Shown: positions 1 through 6,749, numbered from the stretch's first letter. The stretch is 17,501 nt of DNA from Clostridium sp. UBA2485 (GCF_002341865.1 NZ_DDOV01000035.1:1-17501), one strand, 5' to 3'. Notes: generated from the sequence alone by a model not told the origin. A program made the numbers and translations.

Positions 1-26
1 ATTGATAGTGTTTTCTTTTTTAACAT
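1..26 (-). CDS. Start of a second M4 metalloprotease copy (partial)
   Basis: Only the first eight codons and two bases of a ninth are in the window, read leftward from an ATG at 26-24: MLKKKTLS. They are identical at the DNA level to the first 26 bases of the complete M4 protease gene that starts at 2337, and the upstream sequence is duplicated too. I infer a tandem paralogue of that secreted protease; the body of the gene is outside the window, so its integrity is unknown. The ribosome site (AGAGGGG, seven bases before the ATG) is the same in both copies. Confidence 0.8.
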
Positions 27-210
27 AATATTTCCCCTCTCATTTAATAGATAAAACTTTTCGAAAATTTCATCTAACCCTGTTGTAAAGGGGATACAAA
101 ACGAAATAGCTATCCCCATTATTTTCCTCTGCGTTACTTAGATTAAGATTTATTTTTCAATAATAAAAAAAGAAATTTCATTACGAAATGTAAACCTAAT
201 TTTAAAAATT
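27..210 (-). repeat. Duplicated protease leader, copy 1
   Basis: This stretch, directly upstream of the partial protease, aligns with 2338-2524 upstream of the complete one. By eye I count about a dozen differences, most of them clustered in the loop of a hairpin (97-110). The shared parts include the ribosome site, a palindrome at 50-74, the GGGGATA/TATCCCC hairpin at 90-117 and an ATTTC/GAAAT inverted repeat near 175-190. The strong conservation indicates a fairly recent duplication of gene plus control region. I did not find a convincing sigma-A promoter in it. Confidence 0.85.
90..117 (-). promoter_or_regulatory. Hairpin in protease 5' leader, copy 1
   Basis: GGGGATA and TATCCCC form a perfect 7-bp stem with a 14-base loop, about 65 bases before the start codon of the partial protease. 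The same stem is present upstream of the complete gene (2401-2428), where the loop sequence has changed but six pairs remain. Stem kept and loop changed suggests the structure matters, either as an mRNA-stabilising leader or as a regulator site. No known RNA family is recognised. Confidence 0.45.
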
Positions 211-355
211 ATATTTAAATTATGATGAAAAAAGAAAACTTTAAAGAATGTAAGAGAAAGTTTTTTAGAAGTTCAATAAGCATGTTTTAGTAAGTGGAAT
301 CCTATGGATAACGTATAAGATATCATTCCTATACTTAAAGGAATTAACAAAATAT
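211..355 (+). pseudogene. Reduced ABC-transporter ATPase remnant (copy 1)
   Basis: Two short pieces align with the larger ABC remnant at 2596-2879. The first (211-268) reads NYDEKRKL on the plus strand, corresponding to the A-loop region of an ABC exporter ATPase. The second (308-352) reads DNV-stop-DIIPILKGIN, corresponding to the segment after the H-loop. The middle that is still visible in the other copy is missing here. It contains stops and no start and cannot be functional. The identification rests on the better-preserved copy and is an inference. Confidence 0.45.
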
Positions 356-402
356 TTTCAAAAATTAAAAATGTTAATATAATATGTACGTCAAAAATCT
401 GA

Positions 403-436
403 AAAAGACCTGCAGTATAATTACTGCAGGTCTTTT
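403..436 (-). terminator. Intrinsic terminator downstream of the M4 protease
   Basis: A perfect 15-bp stem (AAAAGACCTGCAGTA with its complement) around a 4-base loop. T-rich sequence follows on the minus strand, so it can end transcripts of the protease gene at 709-2337, about 270 bases after its stop codon. The A/T ends make it usable from the plus strand as well, where it would follow the ABC remnant at 211-355. Confidence 0.75.
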
Positions 437-708
437 CTTATAGCTTACTGAGAATATGCAATTTCTAAGAAGTAAGGTGAATTATTATTTACTCAATCCT
501 ATCCAAAAATAATATAGAATTTTTTTCATCAGTACATGGTAATCATTAGTTAAATAAATGTGAATTTTTTTCTCTAACGAAGTTGATCTTATCTTCTCCT
601 TTACTTATAGGAGATTAATACGCTTTTATACTTTTAAGTGATACATAAAGTTATAGCAGAGTATTCTTTGATTCATATTTATTCAAGTTATCTTAAGACT
701 TCTACCTG
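437..708. other. Untranslated tail between protease stop and terminator
   Basis: No open frame of useful length on either strand and no similarity to a recognisable gene. It holds one small inverted repeat (TCTCCT/AGGAGA at 595-614) without a T-run. It is probably the 3' untranslated tail of the protease transcript and has no counterpart that I could see in the rest of the window. Confidence 0.4.
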
Positions 709-2337
709 CTATTTTATTCCAACTGCATCAAATGCTTGACCAACTATTTTATACTCACGGCTATCTTTTCCATAAAGGTCTGAAGCTGCTTGAAGAGTAG
801 ATATTCTAGCTTGCGCAAAGTTAGTTGTACTTGTAAAATAGTGGTTAGCTCTATAGAAAAGTCTACCCATTTCTCTCATGCCTATTTGAGAGCCTATATT
901 GTAAGCGGCCTTTAGGATTATACCTGAATATTTATGAACTCCACCATAATCATTGTATTGACTTGGATATCTCACATCACCTGGGTATGCACTAAAATGA
1001 TCAGGTTGTCCACATCTTGTTGGATCCTCCATATCTCTTAAAGCATCTCCAGGAGTATTAGGTGTATACACGTCTTCTCCAATTTGCCAATCACCAGGTT
1101 CATTTTCACATGAAACTCCCATTATATCTGCAAGAGCTTCATTTAATGCACCAGATTGATTTTGATACAAAAGCTTTGAACTGGAATCTATTACGCCATG
1201 AGTAGTTTCATGAGCTGTAACGTCAAGAGCTTCTGCAAGGGAACTGAAAATTCTGCCATCTCCATCACCAAAAACCATAGCTTTTACGCTTGGATCCCAA
1301 AAAGCATTGTTATATTTATTGTCTAGATGAACACCTATCTTTACATCAGAACCACGACCATCAATACCATCACGGTTAAATTCAGTTTTATAGTAATCAA
1401 CAACCTTCGCAACATTATTATGAGCACTTACTGCAGCTTTCATTCTTTCAGTATTAAATGCATTATTAGCACTTGAAACTACAGTTCCATTAAAATTACC
1501 ATATCTTGAAGAGTTAAAATAAGAGTTTTCACTTATATTATTTAAGTCAAAGGTTATTATTGAACCATTTGAAAGCCTTGTAGTATCTTTTAGGTAGTAT
1601 TTTCCATTATCTTCGTAAGTGTTTATTGATACATTTTTACCTTTTAAATCAACACCAGTTCCTTGCGCTGGAGCTGCATTTTGAACAAAGCTTAACTTAT
1701 TTACAATTTGTCCATTTTCTGCATTAACGAAAACTTGCCAACTGGTTGGTTCATTTTCTAGAGTAAGCAATTGAACAAGATATACAACATGGAATTCTCC
1801 TTCATGTTCATAAATATAAAGTTCAGGATTAATATTTGCATCCTTTGGTAGATCTTTAATGTTTAAAAGATCTTTAGCTATTTTAAGAGCATCTTCTTGA
1901 GATATTTTTACAAGATCTGACCATTCTATATTCATAACATTTTCATTTATAGTACCATTAACTGCATATACCTTATTATTTTTATCTACGTGAACAACTA
2001 CGTCAGAACCATATACAGGTATTCCATCTCCAGTCATTACGCTTCTAAAATGTGTATATCCAATTTCATCTTTTTCAGTATCTACAACTTCAAAGGTTCC
2101 TGTAGTTTTTCCTAAAAGCTCTTTATTGTTCATAAGAAAAGCTTGAGCTTCTATCTCGTTAGCTACTACTTCTTTAAATTCCTTATTTATAAATGTAAAC
2201 TTATCTTCAGTAGGATTTTCAATTGTAGTAACCTTGTCATTTGGCCCCTCAACAGGTTTAGCTAGGACTGCTGAAGAAGCAGTATTTAATAACATTGAAC
2301 TTAATATAATAATTGATAGTGTTTTCTTTTTTAACAT
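709..2337 (-). CDS. Secreted thermolysin-like neutral metalloprotease (M4)
   Basis: A zinc endopeptidase made as a 542-residue preproenzyme and exported. Residues 1-26 form a signal peptide: KKK, a hydrophobic core, then cleavage near AVLA-K. Residues about 30-220 are the FTP/PepSY propeptide that folds and inhibits the enzyme. The M4 catalytic part follows from about residue 222. Zinc ligands are His376 and His380 in HETTH and Glu400 in NEALAD; Glu377 is the catalytic base. NAFWDPS...FGDGDG (344-361) and GGVH with His468 complete the active site. Asp463 is kept, but two Asn that thermolysin has around this His (N-GGVH-xN) are Tyr464 and Tyr470 here. Cys410 and Cys442 may form a disulfide. 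The ATG has an AGAGGGG ribosome site seven bases upstream. The gene is monocistronic, with a paralogue immediately downstream. Its likely role is degrading external protein for amino-acid fermentation. The family assignment is secure, the substrate is not. Confidence 0.96.
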   Translation of the reverse strand: MLKKKTLSIIILSSMLLNTASSAVLAKPVEGPNDKVTTIENPTEDKFTFINKEFKEVVANEIEAQAFLMNNKELLGKTTGTFEVVDTEKDEIGYTHFRSVMTGDGIPVYGSDVVVHVDKNNKVYAVNGTINENVMNIEWSDLVKISQEDALKIAKDLLNIKDLPKDANINPELYIYEHEGEFHVVYLVQLLTLENEPTSWQVFVNAENGQIVNKLSFVQNAAPAQGTGVDLKGKNVSINTYEDNGKYYLKDTTRLSNGSIITFDLNNISENSYFNSSRYGNFNGTVVSSANNAFNTERMKAAVSAHNNVAKVVDYYKTEFNRDGIDGRGSDVKIGVHLDNKYNNAFWDPSVKAMVFGDGDGRIFSSLAEALDVTAHETTHGVIDSSSKLLYQNQSGALNEALADIMGVSCENEPGDWQIGEDVYTPNTPGDALRDMEDPTRCGQPDHFSAYPGDVRYPSQYNDYGGVHKYSGIILKAAYNIGSQIGMREMGRLFYRANHYFTSTTNFAQARISTLQAASDLYGKDSREYKIVGQAFDAVGIK

Positions 2338-2524
2338 AATATTTCCCCTCTCATTTAATAGATAAAATTTTTCGAAAATTTCATCTAACCCTGTTGTAAA
2401 GGGGATACAAAGAAAAAATAACTATCCCTATTATTTTCCTCTGCTTTACTTAGGTTAAGATTTAGTTTTCAATAATAAAAAAAGAAATTTCATTGCGAAA
2501 TGTAAACCTAATTTTAAAAAAATT
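2338..2524 (-). repeat. Duplicated protease leader, copy 2
   Basis: Direct counterpart of 27-210. It holds the ribosome site (2345-2351), a palindromic stretch GATAAAATTTTTCG-AAAATTTCATC (2361-2385) and the 6-bp GGGATA/TATCCC hairpin at 2401-2428. Beyond about 2520 the two copies diverge because this copy carries about 90 extra bases of ABC-remnant sequence. Confidence 0.85.
2401..2428 (-). promoter_or_regulatory. Hairpin in protease 5' leader, copy 2
   Basis: Six-pair stem GGGATA/TATCCC with a mostly A/T loop, about 65 bases before the protease start. It matches the 7-pair hairpin of the other copy at 90-117. The outermost pair is lost here (A facing C in the RNA), and the loop differs at many positions. 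A conserved leader structure of unknown purpose. Confidence 0.45.
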
Positions 2525-2595
2525 ATGGAGATTTTATATTATATTAATATGTAGATGAATAATCAGATAGCTTTTATATAAAGTCTAAATATTAT

Positions 2596-2879
2596 AATAA
2601 AATAAAAAATTTATATTTAAGCTATGATGAAAAGAAAAGAACCTTAAAGAATGTAAATTAAAGTTTTTAAAGGGGCAAAAAGTATTCAAGATTATCCGAA
2701 TGCTAAAATAGAAATTTCCATCGCTAAAAAGCTTTAATACTTTTAGACAGACCTACATTAGTCTTAGATAACAGAACAGCTTACAGCATAGAAATTTTAA
2801 ATTTTTTACATTGATGAATTTCACATTATCTAGATAACATATGAGATATCATTGCTATACTTAAAAGAATTAACATAAA
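2596..2879 (+). pseudogene. Decayed ABC exporter ATPase domain
   Basis: Short pieces in changing frames follow the order of an ABC exporter nucleotide-binding domain. LSYDEKKRTLKNVN (2617-2658) resembles the A-loop and first strands. KGQKV (2670-2684) is the strand before Walker A. SIAKKL (2717-2734) resembles the helix after the signature. LLDRPTLVLDNRTAYS (2740-2787), one frame over, resembles Walker B and the D-loop. An LS...DNI-stop-DIIAIL stretch near 2825-2860 resembles the region after the H-loop. Walker A and the signature itself are missing, and there are stops and frameshifts, so it is a relic. The terminator at 2877-2909 may be the original end of the gene. It lies antisense and upstream of the protease; a reduced copy sits at 211-355. 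Confidence 0.55.
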
Positions 2880-2909
2880 AACCCTCTGCTAAAAAACAGA
2901 GGGTTTTTA
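2877..2909 (-). terminator. Intrinsic terminator of the M18 aminopeptidase gene
   Basis: A perfect 12-bp stem (AAAAACCCTCTG and complement) with an 8-base loop, A/T at both ends, about 50 bases after the aminopeptidase stop codon. It ends the minus-strand transcript and could also stop plus-strand reading through the ABC remnant. Confidence 0.85.
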
Positions 2910-2958
2910 TTAAATTGAAGGGTGGACAATTAATTTATACATCCTTCCTTATATAATT

Positions 2959-4356
2959 TTAAACTTCTAATAAGAATGCTTCATATGCTCTACAAGCTTC
3001 ATATATATCTGCTTTGCTCGCAATTTCATATGGAGCGTGCATATTGTGCAGAGCAACTCCTGAGTCTATAACTTCCATTCCGTACTCAGCTAAAATATAA
3101 GCGATTGTACCACCGCCACCTTGATCTACTTTTCCAAGTTCTGAAGTTTGCCATGAAACGTTATGTTTATCCATTACTTTTCTTAATTCAGCAATAAATT
3201 CTGGATTAGCATCATTACATCCACCTTTACCTCTAGCTCCAGTGTATTTGTTAAAAACAACTCCTTTTCCAAAGAATGCATTGTTTTGTTTTTCACTTAC
3301 AGATGGATAATTTGGATCAAATGCAGCACTTACATCTGAAGATAGCATTTTTGAATTAGCTAACGATCTTCTAACTTTAAGATCACTATAATCCCCCATT
3401 AAATTCACTAGTTCTGCAACAGTATTCTCAAAGAATCTTGATTGCATACCTGTAGCACCCATGCTTCCTACTTCTTCTTTATCAACTAAAAGAGTTATAC
3501 AAGTCTTATCAGTTTCATTTAAATTCATCATAGCTTCAAATGAAGTATAAGCACACACTCTGTCATCATGACCATAAGCCATAACCATTGAGCTATCTAA
3601 TCCATAACTTCTAGCTCTTCCTGCTGGAACTACTTCAAGTTCAGCTGATACAAAATCTTCTTCTGTAATTCCATACTTATCATTTAATAATCTTAACACA
3701 TTTAATTTAACTCTATTTTTAGCTTCTTTATCTTCAACTGGTATACTTCCGATAAATACATTTAATTGTTCACCTTCAACAGCTTTAGCTAAAGTTTTTT
3801 GCATTTGATCTCCAGCTAAATGAATTAATAAATCAGATATTCCTACTACTGGTTCATTATCATTTTCACCTATTACAACATTAACGGTTGAACCATCTTT
3901 TTTGCAAACAACTCCATGAATAGCTAGTGGAATAGTTGTCCATTGATACTTCTTAACTCCACCATAATAATGAGTTTTTAATAATGCTAAATCAGAATCT
4001 TCATATAGTGGATTTTGTTTTAAGTCTAATCTTGGTGAATCAACATGTGCTCCTAATATTTTGAAGCCTTTTTCAACTGGTTCTGAACCAATTAAAAACA
4101 GTGCTAAAGTTTTTCCCATACAATTTGCATATACTTTATCTCCAGCTTTTAATGTTTTTCCTTCAGCAATGTATGTGTTAATATCTTTATATCCTTTTTT
4201 TTCAGCAAGAGCTATAAATTCTGTAACACACTCTCTTTCTGTTTTGCATTTTGACATAAAGTTTATATATCTATCAGATAATGCGAAAACTTTTTCTAAA
4301 TCTTCTTTAGAATACTTGTCCCAAGCTAGTTCATACTTTTTAACTAAATCTGTCAT
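2959..4356 (-). CDS. apeA: M18 family aminopeptidase
   Basis: A cytosolic metal-dependent aminopeptidase of the M18 (DAP/Lap4-like) family. These form tetrahedral dodecamers and remove N-terminal residues from peptides. The 465 residues fit the family. Metal-site residues are His104 in GAHVDSPRLD, the GHDDR motif (262-266), the VDKEEVGS glutamates (294-295), Asp341 in SSDVSAAFD and His440 near the C-terminus. I start it at the ATG at 4356, which has AAAGGGG at a good distance. A GTG seven codons further up (4377) is also open, but it would place this ribosome site inside the coding region. Likely a single-gene unit ending at the 2877-2909 terminator. With the neighbouring secreted protease it suggests peptide use as food, an inference from context only. 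Confidence 0.95.
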   Translation of the reverse strand: MTDLVKKYELAWDKYSKEDLEKVFALSDRYINFMSKCKTERECVTEFIALAEKKGYKDINTYIAEGKTLKAGDKVYANCMGKTLALFLIGSEPVEKGFKILGAHVDSPRLDLKQNPLYEDSDLALLKTHYYGGVKKYQWTTIPLAIHGVVCKKDGSTVNVVIGENDNEPVVGISDLLIHLAGDQMQKTLAKAVEGEQLNVFIGSIPVEDKEAKNRVKLNVLRLLNDKYGITEEDFVSAELEVVPAGRARSYGLDSSMVMAYGHDDRVCAYTSFEAMMNLNETDKTCITLLVDKEEVGSMGATGMQSRFFENTVAELVNLMGDYSDLKVRRSLANSKMLSSDVSAAFDPNYPSVSEKQNNAFFGKGVVFNKYTGARGKGGCNDANPEFIAELRKVMDKHNVSWQTSELGKVDQGGGGTIAYILAEYGMEVIDSGVALHNMHAPYEIASKADIYEACRAYEAFLLEV

Positions 4357-4397
4357 TGCACGATCCCCTTTCAACACTTTATATACTTATATTCTAC

Positions 4398-4427
4398 ATT
4401 CTACTAAATAATTCTATAAATTACAAA
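4398..4427 (-). promoter_or_regulatory. Possible promoter of the M18 aminopeptidase
   Basis: On the minus strand TTTGTA, 18 bases, then TAGAAT, about 40 bases before the start codon. The -10 is good and the -35 weak. In DNA this AT-rich such matches occur by chance, so this is tentative. Confidence 0.3.
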
Positions 4428-4445
4428 TATATTTTTAGCGGTTTA

Positions 4446-4486
4446 AAGCAAAATAATCAGCAAATTTTTCTTTGTATATTTTGCTT
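4446..4486 (-). other. Inverted repeat between hprK and the aminopeptidase gene
   Basis: AAGCAAAATA and TATTTTGCTT form a perfect 10-bp stem with a 21-base loop, in the about 220 bases between the hprK stop and the aminopeptidase start. It lacks a T-run and a GC-rich stem, so it is a poor terminator. It could be an operator or a processing site. Confidence 0.3.
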
Positions 4487-4577
4487 CAAATAAATAATCG
4501 GATTCTAAAGATATTTATGCTATCTTTTAGTTTTTATTATGTATTGTAGTATAAAATATACCCTATATACTTTCATA

Positions 4578-5495
4578 TTAAAAATCCGAATTATTTAATT
4601 CATTCATTCTTTTTTCTATAGTATCTACTGCAGTAATATTTGAAGTATAACTATATCTATAGTTGGCAGCTGCGGCTTCAATTATTACTGCTATGTTCCT
4701 TCCAGGTCTTACAGGTAAAGTTAATTTTTCTACTTCTGTGTTTAAAATTTCTATATAGTCTTTATCTATCCCTAATCTCTCATAATTTTCATTACTACTC
4801 CAATTTTCTATTGAAATTACTAAATTGATTTGTTTCTTAGATTTTACTGAACTCATACCATATATTGCAGGTACATCAATAATTCCCATTCCTCTAACCT
4901 CAAGCATACCTTGAGTTATATAAGGACAACTACCATATAAAAATCCATCAATTTCTTTAATATCTACTGCATCATCAGCAATTAACCTATGTCCCCTCTT
5001 TATAAGTTCTAATGCTGTTTCACTTTTACCTATACCACTTTCTCCAATAATAAGTATTCCTATACCATATACATCTACTAATACTCCATGAATTCTTGTT
5101 TCAGGTGCTAACTCAATATCAAGAAAATTAGTTAACTTACTAACAAATCGCGTAGCCTTCATATCTGTTCTCAATACCCATGAATTATGTTTTTCAGCAG
5201 CTTCTAAGACTTCTTTATGAATTTCTAATGAGCGGGTTATAATGGTACAAGGAGCATCATAAGAAAAAAATTTATTCATTCTTTCCTTTCTAATTTCAGG
5301 AGATAAAGATTCTAAATAGCTATATTCAGTTTTTCCTATTATCTGAACCCTTTTTTCATCAAAATAATCATAAAAACCAGTTAGTTGAAGTCCCGGTCTA
5401 TTAATACCTCCTAATATTATATTCTTATTATCCTCCCCCTTTAACATTATCTCTAGATTAAAATTATTTATTAACTTTTCAACGTTTACTATCAT
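4578..5495 (-). CDS. hprK: HPr kinase/phosphorylase
   Basis: A bifunctional enzyme that phosphorylates Ser46 of the PTS carrier HPr and also removes that phosphate; P-Ser-HPr drives CcpA-type carbon catabolite repression. It is 305 residues long, the usual size. The N-terminal DRTGG-like domain spans about 1-130. The kinase domain carries His137, the P-loop GESGIGKS (151-158), the acidic DDAVD (174-178) and the family signature LEVRGMGIIDV (198-208). The ATG at 5495 follows GAGGG nine bases upstream. It lies 28 bases after the DUF896 gene with no terminator between, so the two are probably co-transcribed. Confidence 0.96.
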   Translation of the reverse strand: MIVNVEKLINNFNLEIMLKGEDNKNIILGGINRPGLQLTGFYDYFDEKRVQIIGKTEYSYLESLSPEIRKERMNKFFSYDAPCTIITRSLEIHKEVLEAAEKHNSWVLRTDMKATRFVSKLTNFLDIELAPETRIHGVLVDVYGIGILIIGESGIGKSETALELIKRGHRLIADDAVDIKEIDGFLYGSCPYITQGMLEVRGMGIIDVPAIYGMSSVKSKKQINLVISIENWSSNENYERLGIDKDYIEILNTEVEKLTLPVRPGRNIAVIIEAAAANYRYSYTSNITAVDTIEKRMNELNNSDF

Positions 5496-5523
5496 AATAT
5501 TTTACCCTCACTTTATGACAATT

Positions 5524-5709
5524 TTAATTTGCATTTTTTGGTGGTACTCTCTCTATTCCATCTAATTGGGCTCTAAAATTTCTCTTTACATTATCTATAT
5601 ATCTTTGTCTTAATTCCTGTTGTTCTACTTTTTCTTCATCAGTTAAACCTTCATTTTGACTTTTTTTATATAAAAAATTGATTCTTTCAATGATTTTGTC
5701 AATATTCAT
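5524..5709 (-). CDS. DUF896 (YnzC/UPF0291) small protein
   Basis: A 61-residue cytosolic protein. It has the pattern of the DUF896 family: a first helix INFLYKKSQNEGLT, then the conserved EEKVEQQELRQRYI (26-39) and a basic third segment around KRNFRAQL. B. subtilis YnzC is a small helical hairpin of unknown function; some relatives are SOS-induced. The C-terminal tail GIERVPPKNAN is a common extension. The ATG has GAAGGA eight bases upstream. First gene of a two-gene unit with hprK. Confidence 0.88.
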   Translation of the reverse strand: MNIDKIIERINFLYKKSQNEGLTDEEKVEQQELRQRYIDNVKRNFRAQLDGIERVPPKNAN

Positions 5710-5849
5710 TTTATTATTCCTTCTTTCTAAATAAATATTTTATAATTTGACATTTTTGTATTTTACATTTTTTTCCACACATCTATAAATCAACATTTTG
5801 TTTTCTTTTCCAAAAAATGTATATATCATTTATTGGAAATTATTTATGA

Positions 5850-5882
5850 TTTTATGTATAATTTGTAATAAAATACATAAAA
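5850..5882. other. Inverted repeat in divergent intergenic region
   Basis: TTTTATGTAT and ATACATAAAA are perfect complements, 10 bp each, with 13 bases between. They sit between the divergent DUF896-hprK unit and the Spo0E-like gene, about 50 bases before the promoter proposed for the latter. A second pair, TTTCCAA/TTGGAAA (5807-5839), lies just left. Either could be an operator; neither has a terminator tail. Confidence 0.3.
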
Positions 5883-5909
5883 ATGGCAAATTAAAATGAT
5901 TAACATTTC

Positions 5910-5939
5910 TTGTCTAATTTGTTAAAATTAAAGTATAAA
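5910..5939 (+). promoter_or_regulatory. Promoter of the Spo0E-like gene
   Basis: TTGTCT, 18 bases, TATAAA, placing the transcript start about 40 bases before the ATG at 5987. A reasonable sigma-A match. TTGTCTAA also differs at one position from the core of a Spo0A box (TGTCGAA), which I would not rely on. Confidence 0.45.
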
Positions 5940-5986
5940 TTAAATGATAGTAATTATAGATTATTTAATTATGTGGGAGATAAAGT

Positions 5987-6154
5987 ATGTTTGTTAAAGT
6001 AAAAATTTTAAAACAAAAAATTAATTCTTTCAAGACTTTATTACATTTACTTCTTATGTTTAAAAAGCCTACAGATAAAATTGTTGTAAGTTGTTCTCAA
6101 CATTTAGACGAATATATAGTTGAATATCAAAAACTAAAAAAATTCGGAGCATAA
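5987..6154 (+). CDS. Spo0E-like aspartyl-phosphate phosphatase family protein
   Basis: A 55-codon gene starting at an ATG preceded by GGGAGA. The product begins MFVKVKILKQKI and ends with SQHLDEYIVEYQKL. The SQxLD motif (37-41) followed by hydrophobic and Tyr positions is the signature of Spo0E-type proteins. These are two-helix proteins that dephosphorylate Spo0A~P and so hold back sporulation; in clostridia several small homologues occur and their targets are mostly untested. The N-terminal helix (about 7-25) is unusually hydrophobic. It has its own promoter (5910-5939) and a strong terminator (6171-6208), so it is a separate unit. Assignment rests on the motif and length. Confidence 0.75.
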   Translation: MFVKVKILKQKINSFKTLLHLLLMFKKPTDKIVVSCSQHLDEYIVEYQKLKKFGA

Positions 6155-6170
6155 CTTCTTATTAAATTGT

Positions 6171-6208
6171 ACAAGCTTCAGAAACTTAATAAGTTCCTGA
6201 AGTCTTGT
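6171..6208 (+). terminator. Terminator between convergent Spo0E-like and acidic-protein genes
   Basis: A long stem (about 17 pairs, one bulge and one mismatch) between ACAAGCTTCAGAAACTT and AAGTTCCTGAAGTCTTGT with a 3-base loop, followed on the plus strand by GTTTTATTTTT. It begins 17 bases after the Spo0E-like stop. It also lies just beyond the stop of the minus-strand gene at 6214 and can serve both. Confidence 0.8.
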
Positions 6209-6213
6209 ATGTT

Positions 6214-6612
6214 TTATTTTTCATCTAAATATAAAATTATATCATCAATATTATTTATTTCATCTTTAGAAAAAACAACTACAAAATTATTAGAATTATA
6301 TTTCTTCTCTGTAAGTTCATAGGCTATGAACTCATAATTCATATCGTATTCTTCAGCACACTCATCTAGTATATCCTCCACATTATCTAATGCAAAATCA
6401 CTTAAATAAGGTAAAAAATATTCATAGTACCAATTTTCATCCTTTATTTTTCCTTCATATTCTTCATTGGCATATTCATTAGCGGCTTCAATCTCAATAT
6501 CATCAAAATAATATTTAAAAGCTATAATCAATTCTTTACTTTCATAAGATACTTCATTTACATCCGATAATTCGTTTTCTTCTAAAAAATTAAGTATTTC
6601 TTTCTTGTTCAA
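6214..6612 (-). CDS. Acidic protein of unknown function
   Basis: 132 residues; I do not recognise the family. It is strikingly acidic, with Asp and Glu spread over the whole length and many Tyr and Asn. It has no signal peptide, membrane segment or metal motif and one Cys. The pattern suggests a compact cytosolic alpha/beta protein. The N-terminus MNKKEILNFLEENELSD looks like a helix and turn, and the end FVVVFSKDEINNIDDII has alternating strand and helix character. It starts at TTG (6612), supported by a perfect AAGGAGGT seven bases before it; no ATG fits. It stands alone, convergent with the Spo0E-like gene and divergent from the arginase gene. Coding is certain by reading-frame length and ribosome site, function is unknown. 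Confidence 0.85.
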   Translation of the reverse strand: MNKKEILNFLEENELSDVNEVSYESKELIIAFKYYFDDIEIEAANEYANEEYEGKIKDENWYYEYFLPYLSDFALDNVEDILDECAEEYDMNYEFIAYELTEKKYNSNNFVVVFSKDEINNIDDIILYLDEK

Positions 6613-6749
6613 TATATTACCTCCTTAAAGTATTATAACTATTTATTATTCTACATACAAATAATAAATCCTTTAATATAGTATTGACTTAAAATTCTAT
6701 ATTTTATTAATAATTTTAATAATACACTTTTTGAAAAAAGACTTATATT

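Noticed and set aside
260..395. A hydrophobic minus-strand frame (NILLIPLSIGMISYTLSIG) as the end of a membrane protein
   Set aside because: It is antisense to the ABC remnant, has no start or ribosome site, and its counterpart in the other copy stops early. AT-rich DNA readily gives such frames.
355..436. A short plus-strand RNA from TTTTCA-17-TATAAT (355-383) to the 403-436 terminator
   Set aside because: The -35 is poor, the transcript would be little more than the terminator hairpin, and the promoter-like bases are not present in the other copy.
595..614. TCTCCT/AGGAGA inverted repeat as a terminator of the protease
   Set aside because: Only six pairs and no T-run; the 15-bp hairpin at 403-436 is far better.
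2735..2739. The ABC-like fragments as a working small gene with programmed frameshift
   Set aside because: There are several stops and frame changes, Walker A and the signature are missing and no start site exists, so decay is the better explanation.
4357..4377. GTG start for the aminopeptidase seven codons upstream
   Set aside because: The ribosome site AAAGGGG would then lie inside the coding sequence; the ATG at 4356 is spaced correctly from it.
4061..4411. Plus-strand open frame of 116 codons
   Set aside because: It is the antisense shadow of the aminopeptidase gene, without a ribosome site. The same applies to shadows within hprK, the arginase, flavodiiron, helD, F and C genes.
5910..5917. 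Spo0A box upstream of the Spo0E-like gene
   Set aside because: One mismatch in a seven-base motif is too weak, and the sequence is already explained as a -35 element.
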